Below are positions 16,075 to 24,422 of a stretch of DNA of 56,731 nt, piece after piece. This DNA is from Candidatus Omnitrophota bacterium (lineage in GTDB: Bacteria > Omnitrophota > Gorgyraeia > Zapsychrales > Fredricksoniimonadaceae): NCBI GenBank assembly GCA_903836515.1, contig CAILQW010000041.1, positions 1-56,731 of the forward strand. The letters run 5' to 3'. The notes beneath the pieces are model-generated. The model worked only from the letters and a program-made list of their open reading frames with translations. It was not told where the DNA came from and did no database searches. How positions within the stretch are numbered: position 1 is the stretch's first letter; every line of letters starts with the position of its first letter. Made by a program: the position numbers and the translations under genes.

Positions 16075-17202
16075 ATGAAGATCATATCGATCGCGAACCA
16101 GAAGGGCGGCTGCGGCAAGACCACGACATCCATCAATTTGGTGTCGACGCTGGCCTTAAACGGCAAAAAGACGCTCCTGATCGACCTCGACCCGCAGGCC
16201 CACGCCACCCTCGGCCTTAACCGCGATGATAAAAACAGCATCTACAATGTCATCTCGCGCATCACCCCGCGCAAGCTTTCCCTGCGCGATATTGTCCAGC
16301 GCGTGGACAAGAATTTCGATATTGTCCCCTCCAACGTGCTCGTCGGGACCCTCGAGCAGGAACTTGCCGACGAGATCGGCCGCGAGATGAAGCTTTCCGA
16401 GTGCATTGCCACCGTCAAGGATGCCTACGACTATATCATCATCGATTGCCCGCCGAGCCTGGGGTTTCTGACGGTCAATTCCATCCGCGCCAGCCACGAG
16501 ATCATCATCCCCGTGGAAATGAGCCGTTTCTCCGTGCAGGGTGTGGAGCATCTGATCGATATCATCAACCTCATCCGTGACAGGCTGAACCACCCCGTGA
16601 CCCCGCGCGTCTTGATCACCATGTTCGATTCGCGCCTGCGCCATTCCTTTTCCATGCTCGACAAGATCAAGCGCCAGTTCGGCGATATGCTTTTTGCCAC
16701 GATCGTGCACACCAATGTCAAGCTCAAGGAATCGGCGGTCGAAGGGAAGCCGGTCATGGCCTACGACAAATATTGCCGCGGGGCCAAGGATTATTACACG
16801 CTCGCCAAGGAGCTGATCGCCCTGGAAGACGGTGTGCGTCTGCCTGCCGCCGCGGCGGTGGTCGAAGCGCCTGCGGCGACCGTGGCGTTTTCCGGCCGCA
16901 TGCAGGAGACCGTCACACGCGAGATGGAGTCCATGCTCACGACCTTCAGCATCCTGGCGCCCGAGGCGCAGTCGGTGTACGTTTCAGGCAGTTTCAACGA
17001 ATGGGCCATTGACGAGTCCTGCCGCCTCACGCGCCGCGGGGATGTCTGGTCCACACGCCTGGCGCTGCCTTCCGGGCTGTACCGTTACCAGTTTGTAGTA
17101 GACGGGCGCTGGCAGCCTGACCCGGCCCATGAACGCCGCGAATCCAACGGGTTCGGCGATATGAACTCGATCCTCGAGGTGGAGGCGGCGGCGCATGCCT
17201 GA
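16075..17202 (+). CDS. ParA/MinD-type ATPase fused to a C-terminal glycogen-binding (AMPK-type CBM48) domain
   Basis: A 375-residue fusion. Residues 1-250 are a ParA ATPase: deviant Walker A SIANQKGGCGKTTTSINL, the switch I-type DLDPQAHATLGL, Walker B YIIIDCPPSLGFLT, and a VKLKESAVEGKPVMAYD tail typical of Soj/ParA. After an Ala/Val-rich linker, residues ~300-375 read PEAQSVYVSGSFNEWAIDES, LTRRGDVWSTRLALPSGLYRYQFVVDGRWQPDP and FGDMNSILEV, the AMPK-beta/isoamylase N-terminal glycogen-binding pattern with its Trp residues. ParA ATPases position cargo on the nucleoid; here the cargo may be an alpha-glucan. No ParB gene is adjacent. GGAGG precedes ATG 16075; the track start 16027 lies in the preceding gene. 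Confidence 0.88.
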   Translation: MKIISIANQKGGCGKTTTSINLVSTLALNGKKTLLIDLDPQAHATLGLNRDDKNSIYNVISRITPRKLSLRDIVQRVDKNFDIVPSNVLVGTLEQELADEIGREMKLSECIATVKDAYDYIIIDCPPSLGFLTVNSIRASHEIIIPVEMSRFSVQGVEHLIDIINLIRDRLNHPVTPRVLITMFDSRLRHSFSMLDKIKRQFGDMLFATIVHTNVKLKESAVEGKPVMAYDKYCRGAKDYYTLAKELIALEDGVRLPAAAAVVEAPAATVAFSGRMQETVTREMESMLTTFSILAPEAQSVYVSGSFNEWAIDESCRLTRRGDVWSTRLALPSGLYRYQFVVDGRWQPDPAHERRESNGFGDMNSILEVEAAAHA

Positions 17203-17545
17203 CCCCGGGCCTTCCGGCTTGTCTGACGACAGGCTTGCGCCCAGGCCGCCCCAGATCGATGACGACAGGCTGTATGCCCTTGTGGCCTACTGTTTTATCC
17301 TGTGCATCGTCCCGCTTGTCCGTAAAAGAGAGAGCCCGTTTGTCCGTTTTCACGGCAGGCAGGGCCTGGCGCTTTTTTTGTGCGAGATGGCGGTGTTCAT
17401 CCTCAGCATTGTGTTCCCGTTCCTCATGAAGCCGGCGCTTTTCCTTTTTGCGGTGTTGTCTTTCTGGGGGATGATGCAGGCTTTGCGCGGGGAACTTTTC
17501 CCTCTTCCTTTGATCCACAGCATCGCCCGCCGCCTGGATATTTGA
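17195..17545 (+). CDS. Small integral membrane protein (DUF4870-like)
   Basis: 116 residues overlapping the ParA-CBM gene by 8 nt. An N-terminal Pro/Asp-rich part (DDRLAPRPPQIDDDRL) is followed by three hydrophobic segments: YALVAYCFILCIVPLV, LALFLCEMAVFILSIVFPFL and ALFLFAVLSFWGMMQAL, with FVRFHGRQGLAL between the first two. The 'RFHxRQGL' loop between membrane helices is the usual mark of DUF4870/Tic20-like proteins. It is probably in the same operon as the ParA fusion. Function unknown. Confidence 0.65.
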   Translation: MPDPGPSGLSDDRLAPRPPQIDDDRLYALVAYCFILCIVPLVRKRESPFVRFHGRQGLALFLCEMAVFILSIVFPFLMKPALFLFAVLSFWGMMQALRGELFPLPLIHSIARRLDI

Positions 17546-17569
17546 GCCCGTCATTCAAAAGGGATGCAC

Positions 17570-17699
17570 GTTTAGCGCATCCGATTTTTCGCCTGCCTTA
17601 TCGCGCCACCCTTCCGGCTTCTCTCGGGGCTTGTGCGCCCCTCGTTCCAGGCGGAAAGGCACCCGGCGCTTGGCGCGGCGAAAACACAGGGCGCTAAAC
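17570..17699 (+). repeat. 130-bp repeat element with terminal inverted repeats, copy 1
   Basis: Begins GTTTAGCGC (17570-17578) and ends GCGCTAAAC (17691-17699). Inside are further complementary segments (CGCGCCA with TGGCGCG; a nested GGGGC...GCCCC stem), so a transcript would fold into one long branched hairpin. Near-identical copies are at 30576-30703 and 37828-37957, all in the same orientation. It carries no gene. It ends 56 bases before the pilin-like ATG. Confidence 0.92.
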
Positions 17700-17755
17700 A
17701 TGAACCGACAGGGTAGCTCTTGTGGTATATTTAAACTGCAATCAGGAGGCCGTTG

Positions 17756-17989
17756 ATGGGCATGTATTTTTCCAGGCGCGGACAAAATATCATTGAATAT
17801 ATCCTGCTTAGCACCGCCGTCGTGGTTGTGCTGGTTACGGGTGTTCTGGTGAAGAACGGCGCCTTTGTATCATCCACCACAAAAGCCATGGAGTCGCCCG
17901 GCCGGCAAATCGGTGCCTTCAGTGCCAGCATGAATTTTGTCGACGGGGACGAGGTGGCGATCAGCCGCGACAAGGCTGTCCAGCCGTAA
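17756..17989 (+). CDS. Small type IV pilin-like protein (class III signal)
   Basis: 77 residues, ATG 17756 with AGGAGG at 17744-17749. The N-terminus MGMYFSRRG is followed by QNIIEYILLSTAVVVVLVTGVLV: a basic leader ending in Gly, then a hydrophobic helix with Glu at +5, which is the prepilin peptidase signature. The mature protein is only about 68 residues, like Flp/Tad pilins. No pilus assembly genes are in the window. It follows repeat copy 1 and converges on a small minus-strand membrane gene. Confidence 0.72.
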   Translation: MGMYFSRRGQNIIEYILLSTAVVVVLVTGVLVKNGAFVSSTTKAMESPGRQIGAFSASMNFVDGDEVAISRDKAVQP

Positions 17990-17997
17990 GCGGGGTG

Positions 17998-18228
17998 TCA
18001 GCGTTTGACCTTGTCCATCTGTGAGCGGAGATTGTCCATCATCCGTTCGTTCTTTTCCTGGATCGAGAGCGTTTTTTCAGACTGTTTTTCAATGACGCCC
18101 TGGCTGTGGTAGGTTTCTTCGGCGGGATCTTCCTCAAAACTTTTTTTGACACCCTTGGTCATGCCGTTAAATACGGTTAGTCCGCACAGCACGCACAAGA
18201 CCAGGATGAAGAGGGTTTGATAGGTCAT
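17998..18228 (-). CDS. Small membrane protein with C-terminal coiled coil
   Basis: From an internal ATG at 18228 the product is 76 residues: one membrane helix (TYQTLFILVLCVLCGLTVF) and a charged, helical tail (EKQSEKTLSIQEKNERMMDNLRSQMDKVKR) that looks like a coiled coil. The ORF-track start at 18276 would run into the divergent gene at 18258, so the shorter form is preferred. No clear ribosome site. Convergent with the pilin-like gene (8-base gap). Real but of unknown function. Confidence 0.5.
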   Translation of the reverse strand: MTYQTLFILVLCVLCGLTVFNGMTKGVKKSFEEDPAEETYHSQGVIEKQSEKTLSIQEKNERMMDNLRSQMDKVKR

Positions 18229-18257
18229 GAAAATAATTATAGTGGAAGCCTGAACAA

Positions 18258-18587
18258 ATGACAATTCCTGTTTCATTAAAAACCCTCTGCATCTTCGCCG
18301 TCGCGATGTCGGGCGGGTGTGCCGTCACGTGGGCTTCGGGCGGGGAAGTGGCGCTGGCCGTGTCCGATCTGCCGGTGGCGGTCCGTGTGGCAGGGGTCAG
18401 TCCGTCCATGGCCGAGGTGGTGGATGATGTGAGGCGTTCGCCCGCCTCCGGCCGTCTGGTGTTGTCTTCCCGGACCGAACTGGCCGCGGCCCTGGAAAAA
18501 GCCGTAGCGGGCCGGACAAGGCCGCTTTTGGTGGTGGCGGACGCGGGTAAAATCAGGGTTATGGAGCTGCGGCAGACAGAAAAGTGA
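18258..18587 (+). CDS. Small secreted hypothetical protein
   Basis: 109 residues starting MTIPVSLKTLCIFAVAMSGGCAVTWASGGE, a signal peptide with a possible cleavage after ASG or before GEV. The mature part alternates Val/Ala-rich strands (VALAVSDLPVAVRVAGV) and a helix (ELAAALEKAVAG), ending RPLLVVADAGKIRVMEL. The end faintly resembles the periplasmic part of ExbD/TolR proteins, but I would not name it. Divergent from the small membrane gene and 17 bases before the rpsO promoter. Confidence 0.45.
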   Translation: MTIPVSLKTLCIFAVAMSGGCAVTWASGGEVALAVSDLPVAVRVAGVSPSMAEVVDDVRRSPASGRLVLSSRTELAAALEKAVAGRTRPLLVVADAGKIRVMELRQTEK

Positions 18588-18603
18588 GGGCTGGAACAAA
18601 GCC

Positions 18604-18632
18604 TTGACTTCATTATGGCCCGATAGTATAAT
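18604..18632 (+). promoter_or_regulatory. Promoter of rpsO
   Basis: TTGACT (18604-18609), 17-nt spacer, perfect TATAAT (18627-18632). The predicted start near 18639 gives a leader of about 57 nt. Confidence 0.8.
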
Positions 18633-18647
18633 GTCGCTCAATATTCA

Positions 18648-18663
18648 GCCCCAGGAGCGGGGC
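18648..18663 (+). promoter_or_regulatory. Leader hairpin before rpsO
   Basis: GCCCC (18648-18652) and GGGGC (18659-18663) with loop AGGAGC. It lies between the transcription start and the ribosome site AGGAGG (18683-18688). In many bacteria S15 binds its own leader; whether this hairpin serves that is inference. Confidence 0.4.
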
Positions 18664-18695
18664 GTCGAGATCAATCGTTACCAGGAGGCGGTTCG

Positions 18696-18965
18696 TTGGA
18701 ATTAGCGGTAGATAAAAAAACAGAGATCGTGCGTACATTCAAGGTCCATGCGAAGGATACAGGTTCTCCGGCGGTGCAGGTCGCCCTTTTGACCGAGAGG
18801 ATCAATCACCTTAACGAGCACTTCAAGAGCCACAAGAAAGACCACCATTCCCGCCGTGGGCTTTTATTGATGATCGGCAAGCGCCGCCGTCTTTTGAGTT
18901 ACCTGAAGAAGACGGACCATCCCAGGTACGAAGAGACCATCACCAAATTGGGCTTGCGCAAGTAA
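18696..18965 (+). CDS. rpsO: 30S ribosomal protein S15
   Basis: 89 residues, the usual S15 length, with [56 protein letters not shown]15 binds 16S rRNA early in small-subunit assembly. The start is TTG (18696), placed seven bases after AGGAGG; no ATG is available in frame at the right place. It is followed 112 bases later by pnp, the classical rpsO-pnp order. Confidence 0.96.
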   Translation: MELAVDKKTEIVRTFKVHAKDTGSPAVQVALLTERINHLNEHFKSHKKDHHSRRGLLLMIGKRRRLLSYLKKTDHPRYEETITKLGLRK

Positions 18966-19000
18966 CGCGCTGCAACGATGTTGTGGAACGCCTGCGCGAT

Positions 19001-19056
19001 CTGCCCTGAGGGCAGGCGGCCGGTAGAAATCCCCGCGTCAACATAAACAACGCGGG
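19001..19056 (+). promoter_or_regulatory. Two hairpins in the rpsO-pnp gap
   Basis: CTGCCC-TGA-GGGCAG (19001-19015) and CCCGCGT...ACGCGGG (19032-19056). The second lies about 20 bases before the pnp start. In enterobacteria a leader hairpin cut by RNase III mediates pnp autoregulation; a similar role here is only suggested by position. Confidence 0.45.
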
Positions 19057-19077
19057 ATAACAGCAAGGAAAATATCA

Positions 19078-21186
19078 ATGAATTATCCCCGCGTGGAAGT
19101 TGACTACGGAACGAACCGTCTGGTCATTGAAACTGGCAAACTGGCAAAACAGGCTTCCGGATCCGCTTTGGTGAGCTGCGGCGGCACCGCGGTCCTGGTG
19201 ACGGTGTGTATTGCCGGAAAACCGAGGGAAGGCATCGATTTCTTCCCGCTGACCGTTGAATATCAGGAGAAGACCTATGCCGCAGGCAAGATCCCCGGCG
19301 GTTTCTTCAAGCGTGAAGGCCGTCAGACCGAGAAAGAGATCCTCACCTCGCGTTTGATCGACCGTCCGATCCGTCCGCTTTTCCCCGAAGGACTTTTTAA
19401 CGAGGTTCAGGTCATCGCGACGGTTCTCAGCGCCGATAACGAAAACGATCCGGATGTCCTGGCGATCAACGGCGCTTCAGCGGCCCTGATGCTTTCCGAT
19501 ATTCCTTTTGATGGTCCTATCAGCGCGGTGCGCGTGGGGCTCGTCGAAGGCCAGTTCGTCATCAACCCGACGTATGAACAGCGTGCCGTGAGCACGCTTG
19601 ATTTTGTTGTGGCTGGCGATGCGCAGGGCATTGTCATGATCGAAGGCGACAGCAAGGAAGTTCCCGAAGCCAAGATCAAGGAAATGCTCGCTTTCGCGCA
19701 TAAGGCGCTTCAGCCGGTGCGTGTGATCCAGTCCGAGCTTCAGAAAACGGCCGGCAAGGCCAAGACCCAGGTGGAGACCAAGCTTGTCCCGCCTGCGTTT
19801 GTCGCCAAGGTCAGGGGCATGGGCATGGCGCGTTTGTCGGAGATCTTGAGCGGCACCGTCGACAAGAAGACCCGTGAAAAGGCGCTCAACGATCTTTTCG
19901 CCACGCTGGTCGCGGATATGGCTGTTTATGCAGAGTTCAAGAAGGGCAAGGCGGATATTTCCGAGAATGACGTCAAGGCTGTTTTCGAGATCATGCAGTA
20001 TGACGTGATGCGCCAGAATGTGTTCGAACGCCAGTTGCGCGCCGATGGCCGCGGCCTCAATGAGATCCGTGCCTTGTCCGCCGAAACCGGCATCCTGGCA
20101 CGTACCCACGGGTCAGGTCTTTTCACCCGCGGGCAGACGCAGAGCCTGGCCACGGTGACGCTTGGCACCAAGATCGACGAACAGTTGATCGAGGCGCTTG
20201 ATGGCGTCACGTACCGCCGTTTCATGCTCCATTACAATTTTCCTCCGTTTAGCGTCGGGGAAACAAAGCCCGTGCGCGGCCCCGGCCGTCGCGAGATCGG
20301 CCATGGCGCGCTGGCGCACCGCTCGCTTGAAGCCGTGATCCCTTCACCGGAAGATTTTCCCTATACCATCCGTATCGTGTCCGAGATCCTGGAATCGAAC
20401 GGTTCTTCGAGCATGGCAACTGTCTGCGCGAGCACGCTGGCGCTCATGGACGCGGGTGTGCCGCTCAAGGCGCCTGTGGCGGGCATTTCCGTCGGCCTTA
20501 TTTCCGACGAAAAGCGCGCGGTCCTTATCACGGACATCCAGGGCATGGAAGACCATTTCGGCGACATGGATTTCAAGGTGTCCGGCACGAAGGAAGGCAT
20601 CACGGGGGTGCAGCTTGACCTGAAGATACGCCATATCTCCGTCGAGCTCCTTGGCCAGGCCATTGACCAGGCCCGTGAAGCCCGCCTGAAGATCCTGGAT
20701 ACCATGACCGCTGCGATCCCCGAGCCCAGAAAGACGCTTTCCGAGTTCGCGCCCCGCATCGAACTTCTGCAGATCCCGCAGGACAAGATCGGCGAGGTCA
20801 TCGGACCCGGCGGCAAGACCATTCGCAAGATCATCGAGAGCACCGGCGCCACGTCGATCGATATCGATGACGAAGGCAAGGCGTTCATTTCCGCGCCCAA
20901 CCAGGCGGCACTCGATTGTGTCATGAATTATTTGAAGTCCATGCTTGAAATGCCCGAGGTCGGCAAGATCTATGAGGCTACGGTCGTCAAGATCATGAAT
21001 TTCGGCGCGTTCTGCGAGTTCATGCCCGGCCGCGACGGCCTGGTGCATGTTTCCGAACTTTCCGACAAGTTCGTGAAAGATCCCAACGAGCTGGTGAAGA
21101 TGGGGGACACGTTCCCCGTCCTGCTCGTGGAGATCGACAAGATGGGCCGTTATAATCTCAGCCGCAAGAAGGCCGAGAAGAAATAA
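19078..21186 (+). CDS. pnp: Polyribonucleotide nucleotidyltransferase (PNPase)
   Basis: 702 residues. Two RNase PH-like domains (first: ALVSCGGTAVLVTVC, FFPLTVEYQEKTYAAGKIPGGFFKREG, SRLIDRPIRPLFP; second: RADGRGLNEIRAL, LFTRGQTQSLATVTLG, YNFPPFSVGE, GRREIGHGALAHRSLE, DAGVPLKAPVAGISVGLI), then a KH domain (KIGEVIGPGGKTIRKIIESTGATSIDIDDEG) and an S1 domain (GKIYEATVVKIMNFGAFCEFMPGRDGLVHVSEL). It degrades RNA 3'-5' with phosphate as part of RNA turnover. All family landmarks are present; the ORFs on the other strand are shadows. Confidence 0.98.
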   Translation: MNYPRVEVDYGTNRLVIETGKLAKQASGSALVSCGGTAVLVTVCIAGKPREGIDFFPLTVEYQEKTYAAGKIPGGFFKREGRQTEKEILTSRLIDRPIRPLFPEGLFNEVQVIATVLSADNENDPDVLAINGASAALMLSDIPFDGPISAVRVGLVEGQFVINPTYEQRAVSTLDFVVAGDAQGIVMIEGDSKEVPEAKIKEMLAFAHKALQPVRVIQSELQKTAGKAKTQVETKLVPPAFVAKVRGMGMARLSEILSGTVDKKTREKALNDLFATLVADMAVYAEFKKGKADISENDVKAVFEIMQYDVMRQNVFERQLRADGRGLNEIRALSAETGILARTHGSGLFTRGQTQSLATVTLGTKIDEQLIEALDGVTYRRFMLHYNFPPFSVGETKPVRGPGRREIGHGALAHRSLEAVIPSPEDFPYTIRIVSEILESNGSSSMATVCASTLALMDAGVPLKAPVAGISVGLISDEKRAVLITDIQGMEDHFGDMDFKVSGTKEGITGVQLDLKIRHISVELLGQAIDQAREARLKILDTMTAAIPEPRKTLSEFAPRIELLQIPQDKIGEVIGPGGKTIRKIIESTGATSIDIDDEGKAFISAPNQAALDCVMNYLKSMLEMPEVGKIYEATVVKIMNFGAFCEFMPGRDGLVHVSELSDKFVKDPNELVKMGDTFPVLLVEIDKMGRYNLSRKKAEKK

Positions 21187-21273
21187 GTTCCGGGGCCCCG
21201 CTTCCGGTATATGCCGGGAGCGGGTCTTTTCAAGCTCCACGTGGTGGAGTCTTTCAATCTCATACCCAGGCCC

Positions 21274-23544
21274 ATGCGAACGGAACACCTTAACGAGATC
21301 AAGGGCATCATCATCCTTGCGCTGGCGGTTATCCTTCTGGCCAGCCTGGTGTCCTACGTTCCCGAAGACCTCATCTGGTTCACGGCGCATCCCAACGAGC
21401 CCGCCCATAACCTGATCCGTATCACCGGCGCCTATATGGCGGGAGGCTTTTTTTTCCTGGCCGGTTACAGCGCCTATCTTTTTGTCCTTTTCCTTTTTTT
21501 CTGGAGCTGGAATATTTTTACCTCGCGCGAAACGCCCCTCACCCTGGCGCGCGGGGTGAGCCTTGTCATCCTGGTGTCGGTCATGAGCGGCCTTTTCAGC
21601 CTGACCGGTTCGCCCCTGGCGGCGCACCGTTTCGAGCGCGGGGGATTGACCGGCATGGTCTTTGCGGATTTCCTGTCCAGAAACCTGGGTGGTATCGGCG
21701 CGTATGTGGTGTTATTGGCGTTGGCGTGCCTGTGCCTGGTCATTACCGCGGACTTTCTTGTGTCGCCGCTCATTGTCAGGATCACGCGTACCCTTATCGG
21801 GATGTGGGAAAATTTCCGCCACGGAGCGCCGCTGTGGGCCTGGCCTTCCTTGCCGCTGCGCCGTTCCGAGGCCGAAGCAAAGCCGCCCCGCAAGGACGAT
21901 AAAGCTGTCCCGGAGGCCGCGCCGCCGCCGGAAAAGAATCCGCCCAAGGGCCGGAAAGCCAGGCCGGAACCCGAGGCTGCCGAGGCGCCTCCCGAAAAGG
22001 CTGCGGTACCGCCGCCCAAACCCCAGCCGCCCAATATCAGGATCGTGCCCACGAAGACCGAGGGGCCTTCCCCGGAGCGTGCGGACAAGCCGCTGGTGAT
22101 CGGCAATTACCAGCTGCCGCCCTTTGACCTTTTGAATGATCCGCCGCAGGTTTCCGAATCGAATGTCCAGGAAACGCTCGTTAACGGCGCCAAGACCCTC
22201 GAGCAGGCACTGGCAAGTTTTGGCGTGATGGCGCGTGTGGCCGACATCGAACGCGGCCCGGTTATCACCCGTTACGAACTGGAGCCTGCGCCGGGGGTAC
22301 GTGTCCAGAGCATCAATTCCCTTGCGGATGATATTGCCCTGGCCATGCAGGCTTCGTCGGTACGCATCCAGGCGCCCATTCCGGGCAAGAACCGCGTGGG
22401 CATCGAGGTGCCCAATGGCGCTTCCGCGGCGGTGGTGTTGAAGGATGTGCTTATCCAGGGCGATATCCGCAATGCCCGCTCGAAGATCACCCTTGCGCTG
22501 GGCAAAGACACCGCGGGTAAACCCATCATCGCGGACCTGGCGGATATGCCGCATCTTCTGGTGGCAGGGGCCACGGGGGCGGGGAAGTCCGTCTGCCTGA
22601 ATGTCATCATCATGTCCATTGTTTATAACGCTTCGCCGCACGAGGTGAAGTTCATCATGATCGATCCCAAGATGGTGGAGCTCAACCAGTATAACGACAT
22701 CCCTCATATGCTCTGCCCGGCGATCACCGACCACAAGAAAGTGGCCGCAGCGCTGGGATGGGTGATCGGGGAGATGGAGACGCGGTACAAGACCCTCCAG
22801 AAGCATCAGGTCAAGAATATCAAGGCGTATCATGCCAAGGGTTTCGAGATGCCTTACATCGTGGTGGTCGTCGACGAGTTCGCGGACCTCATGCAGACAT
22901 CCGGCAAGGTGATCGAGGGCGCGATCACGCGCCTCGCCCAGCTGGCGCGTGCGGTCGGCATCCACCTCATCCTCGCCACCCAGCGCCCTTCGGTCAACGT
23001 CATCACCGGGACCATCAAGGCCAATTTGCCGGCGCGCATTGCCTTCAAGGTGGCTTCCCAGATCGATTCGCGCACGATTCTCGACGAGAAAGGTGCCGAA
23101 GATCTGTTGGGCAAGGGGGACATGCTTTTTATTCGTCCGGGCGATCCCAAGCCTTTGCGCGGGCAGTGCAGTTATCTTTCCGACGAGGAGATCCACAAGG
23201 TCATGGATTTTATCCGCGGGCAGGAAAAACCCCAGTATGACGCGTCGGTTACCGCGCGCCCGGCAGCCGCGGCCGGAGGTTCCGAGGAAAAGGACGAGAT
23301 CTTCGACGAGGCGGTGCGCGTGGTAATGGAAACGGGGCAGGCCTCGGCATCCATGCTCCAGCGCCGGCTGAGCCTCGGCTTTTCGCGCGCAGGCCGCATT
23401 GTCGACCAGATGGAGCGCTCCGGGATTGTCGGCCCTAACGTGGGCAGCAAACCGCGGGAGATCCTCATTGACCGCGAGAAATGGCTCGAGGACCACAGGA
23501 ATTCAACGGACGGTGCCGTGCCACCGGAGGAAGGAACCGCATGA
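21274..23544 (+). CDS. ftsK: DNA translocase FtsK/SpoIIIE
   Basis: About 756 residues from ATG 21274 (MRTEHLNEIKGIIIL); the track start at 21211 adds 21 residues without family support. Four or more N-terminal membrane helices (residues ~8-170), a Pro/Lys/Glu-rich linker (~190-270), then the motor: Walker A LLVAGATGAGKSVCLNVII, Walker B YIVVVVDEFADLMQ, LARAVGIHLILATQRPSVNVITGTIKANLPARIAFKV, and a C-terminal winged-helix gamma domain (ASMLQRRLSLGFSRAGRIVDQMERSGIVGP). It moves chromosome dimers through the septum and works with Xer recombinases; a xerD-like gene lies at 41237. Confidence 0.95.
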   Translation: MRTEHLNEIKGIIILALAVILLASLVSYVPEDLIWFTAHPNEPAHNLIRITGAYMAGGFFFLAGYSAYLFVLFLFFWSWNIFTSRETPLTLARGVSLVILVSVMSGLFSLTGSPLAAHRFERGGLTGMVFADFLSRNLGGIGAYVVLLALACLCLVITADFLVSPLIVRITRTLIGMWENFRHGAPLWAWPSLPLRRSEAEAKPPRKDDKAVPEAAPPPEKNPPKGRKARPEPEAAEAPPEKAAVPPPKPQPPNIRIVPTKTEGPSPERADKPLVIGNYQLPPFDLLNDPPQVSESNVQETLVNGAKTLEQALASFGVMARVADIERGPVITRYELEPAPGVRVQSINSLADDIALAMQASSVRIQAPIPGKNRVGIEVPNGASAAVVLKDVLIQGDIRNARSKITLALGKDTAGKPIIADLADMPHLLVAGATGAGKSVCLNVIIMSIVYNASPHEVKFIMIDPKMVELNQYNDIPHMLCPAITDHKKVAAALGWVIGEMETRYKTLQKHQVKNIKAYHAKGFEMPYIVVVVDEFADLMQTSGKVIEGAITRLAQLARAVGIHLILATQRPSVNVITGTIKANLPARIAFKVASQIDSRTILDEKGAEDLLGKGDMLFIRPGDPKPLRGQCSYLSDEEIHKVMDFIRGQEKPQYDASVTARPAAAAGGSEEKDEIFDEAVRVVMETGQASASMLQRRLSLGFSRAGRIVDQMERSGIVGPNVGSKPREILIDREKWLEDHRNSTDGAVPPEEGTA

Positions 23545-24422
23545 AGGATACACCCCGTGATGCCGGTGCCCTGTTAAAACAGGAACGCGAGAGCCGGGGC
23601 ATGGCCCTGGATGTGGTCCATGAGGCCACGAAGATCCCCCTCGATGCGCTTAAGGCCATTGAAGAGGGCTACAAGGTGCGCTCCCTGACAGGGTTTTATT
23701 ACAAGAGTTTCGTCAAGATCTATGCCAAATACCTTGGTCTGGATGTGGCGGCTGTGATGGCGCTTGTGCCCGTGCATCATCCCCAGGCTGTGGCCGAGGT
23801 CTCTGTGCTGAGAAAACCGCGGGTGTCTGCGGCGGGTCCCTACCGCGTCGATGGGGTTCGTCTGCACCGTGCGGTGCTCCATGCCCCGGAGATCTTCAGG
23901 AAGAAAAAGAAGTTTTTTGTCGGCTTGTTCGTTGTGGTGTTGGCTGCCGGCGGCCTTTTTTTGGCGGGTTTGCTGATCCGCAAGATCGTTACGGCTGTGG
24001 CCGTTCAGCACGCCTTGAATGCCGCATCCAGGCCGAAAGCACAGCCTAAAAAGACGCCGATGGCGTCCAGGCCCTCAGTGCCGCAAGCCAGGCCTGTTGA
24101 GGCCAAAGCTGCTGTGCCGGCGGAGGGGGATCAACCCCAGGAAAAGCCGGTTCCGCCGGTGAGCCGCGCGGCGGTCACGGTCCGTGCCCAGACAACCACA
24201 TGGGTCACGGTCAAGGCTGACAATGACACTGTTTTCCAGGGCCGCATCAAGAAAGGCACGACGGAGAGCTGGTCAGCGGCGAAAAAGATCGAGATTTCCG
24301 CCAAAGACCTCGGAGCCCTCGAGTTTGAGGTCAATGGACGCAACATCGGGAAAATTGCCAGGCGCGACCTCAAGGCCAAGAAGGTTATCGTGACCCCCGA
24401 AGGCCTCTCGGTCGAAAAATAA
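23541..24422 (+). CDS. RodZ-like cytoskeletal/cell-shape protein
   Basis: 293 residues, ATG overlapping the ftsK stop (ATGA). A cytoplasmic helix-turn-helix domain (GALLKQERESRGMALDVVHEATKIPLDALKAIEEG, then FYYKSFVKIYAKYLGLD) is followed by one membrane helix (FFVGLFVVVLAAGGLFLAGLLI), an Ala/Pro/Lys-rich linker and a C-terminal DUF4115 domain (TTTWVTVKADNDTVFQGRIKKGTTESWSA). This is the RodZ domain order; RodZ ties MreB to the wall synthesis complex. No mre genes are in the window. GGAGGAAGGA precedes the start. Confidence 0.85.
   Translation: MKDTPRDAGALLKQERESRGMALDVVHEATKIPLDALKAIEEGYKVRSLTGFYYKSFVKIYAKYLGLDVAAVMALVPVHHPQAVAEVSVLRKPRVSAAGPYRVDGVRLHRAVLHAPEIFRKKKKFFVGLFVVVLAAGGLFLAGLLIRKIVTAVAVQHALNAASRPKAQPKKTPMASRPSVPQARPVEAKAAVPAEGDQPQEKPVPPVSRAAVTVRAQTTTWVTVKADNDTVFQGRIKKGTTESWSAAKKIEISAKDLGALEFEVNGRNIGKIARRDLKAKKVIVTPEGLSVEK

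Noticed and set aside
17380-17697. 105-residue ORF running through repeat copy 1
   Set aside because: It starts inside the DUF4870-like gene in another frame and continues across a non-coding repeat; equivalent frames differ between copies.
20344-21627. 427-residue minus-strand ORF over the pnp end
   Set aside because: A shadow frame in GC-rich DNA spanning two real genes.
21712-23496. 594-residue minus-strand ORF over ftsK
   Set aside because: A shadow of the strongly supported ftsK gene; no recognisable motif.
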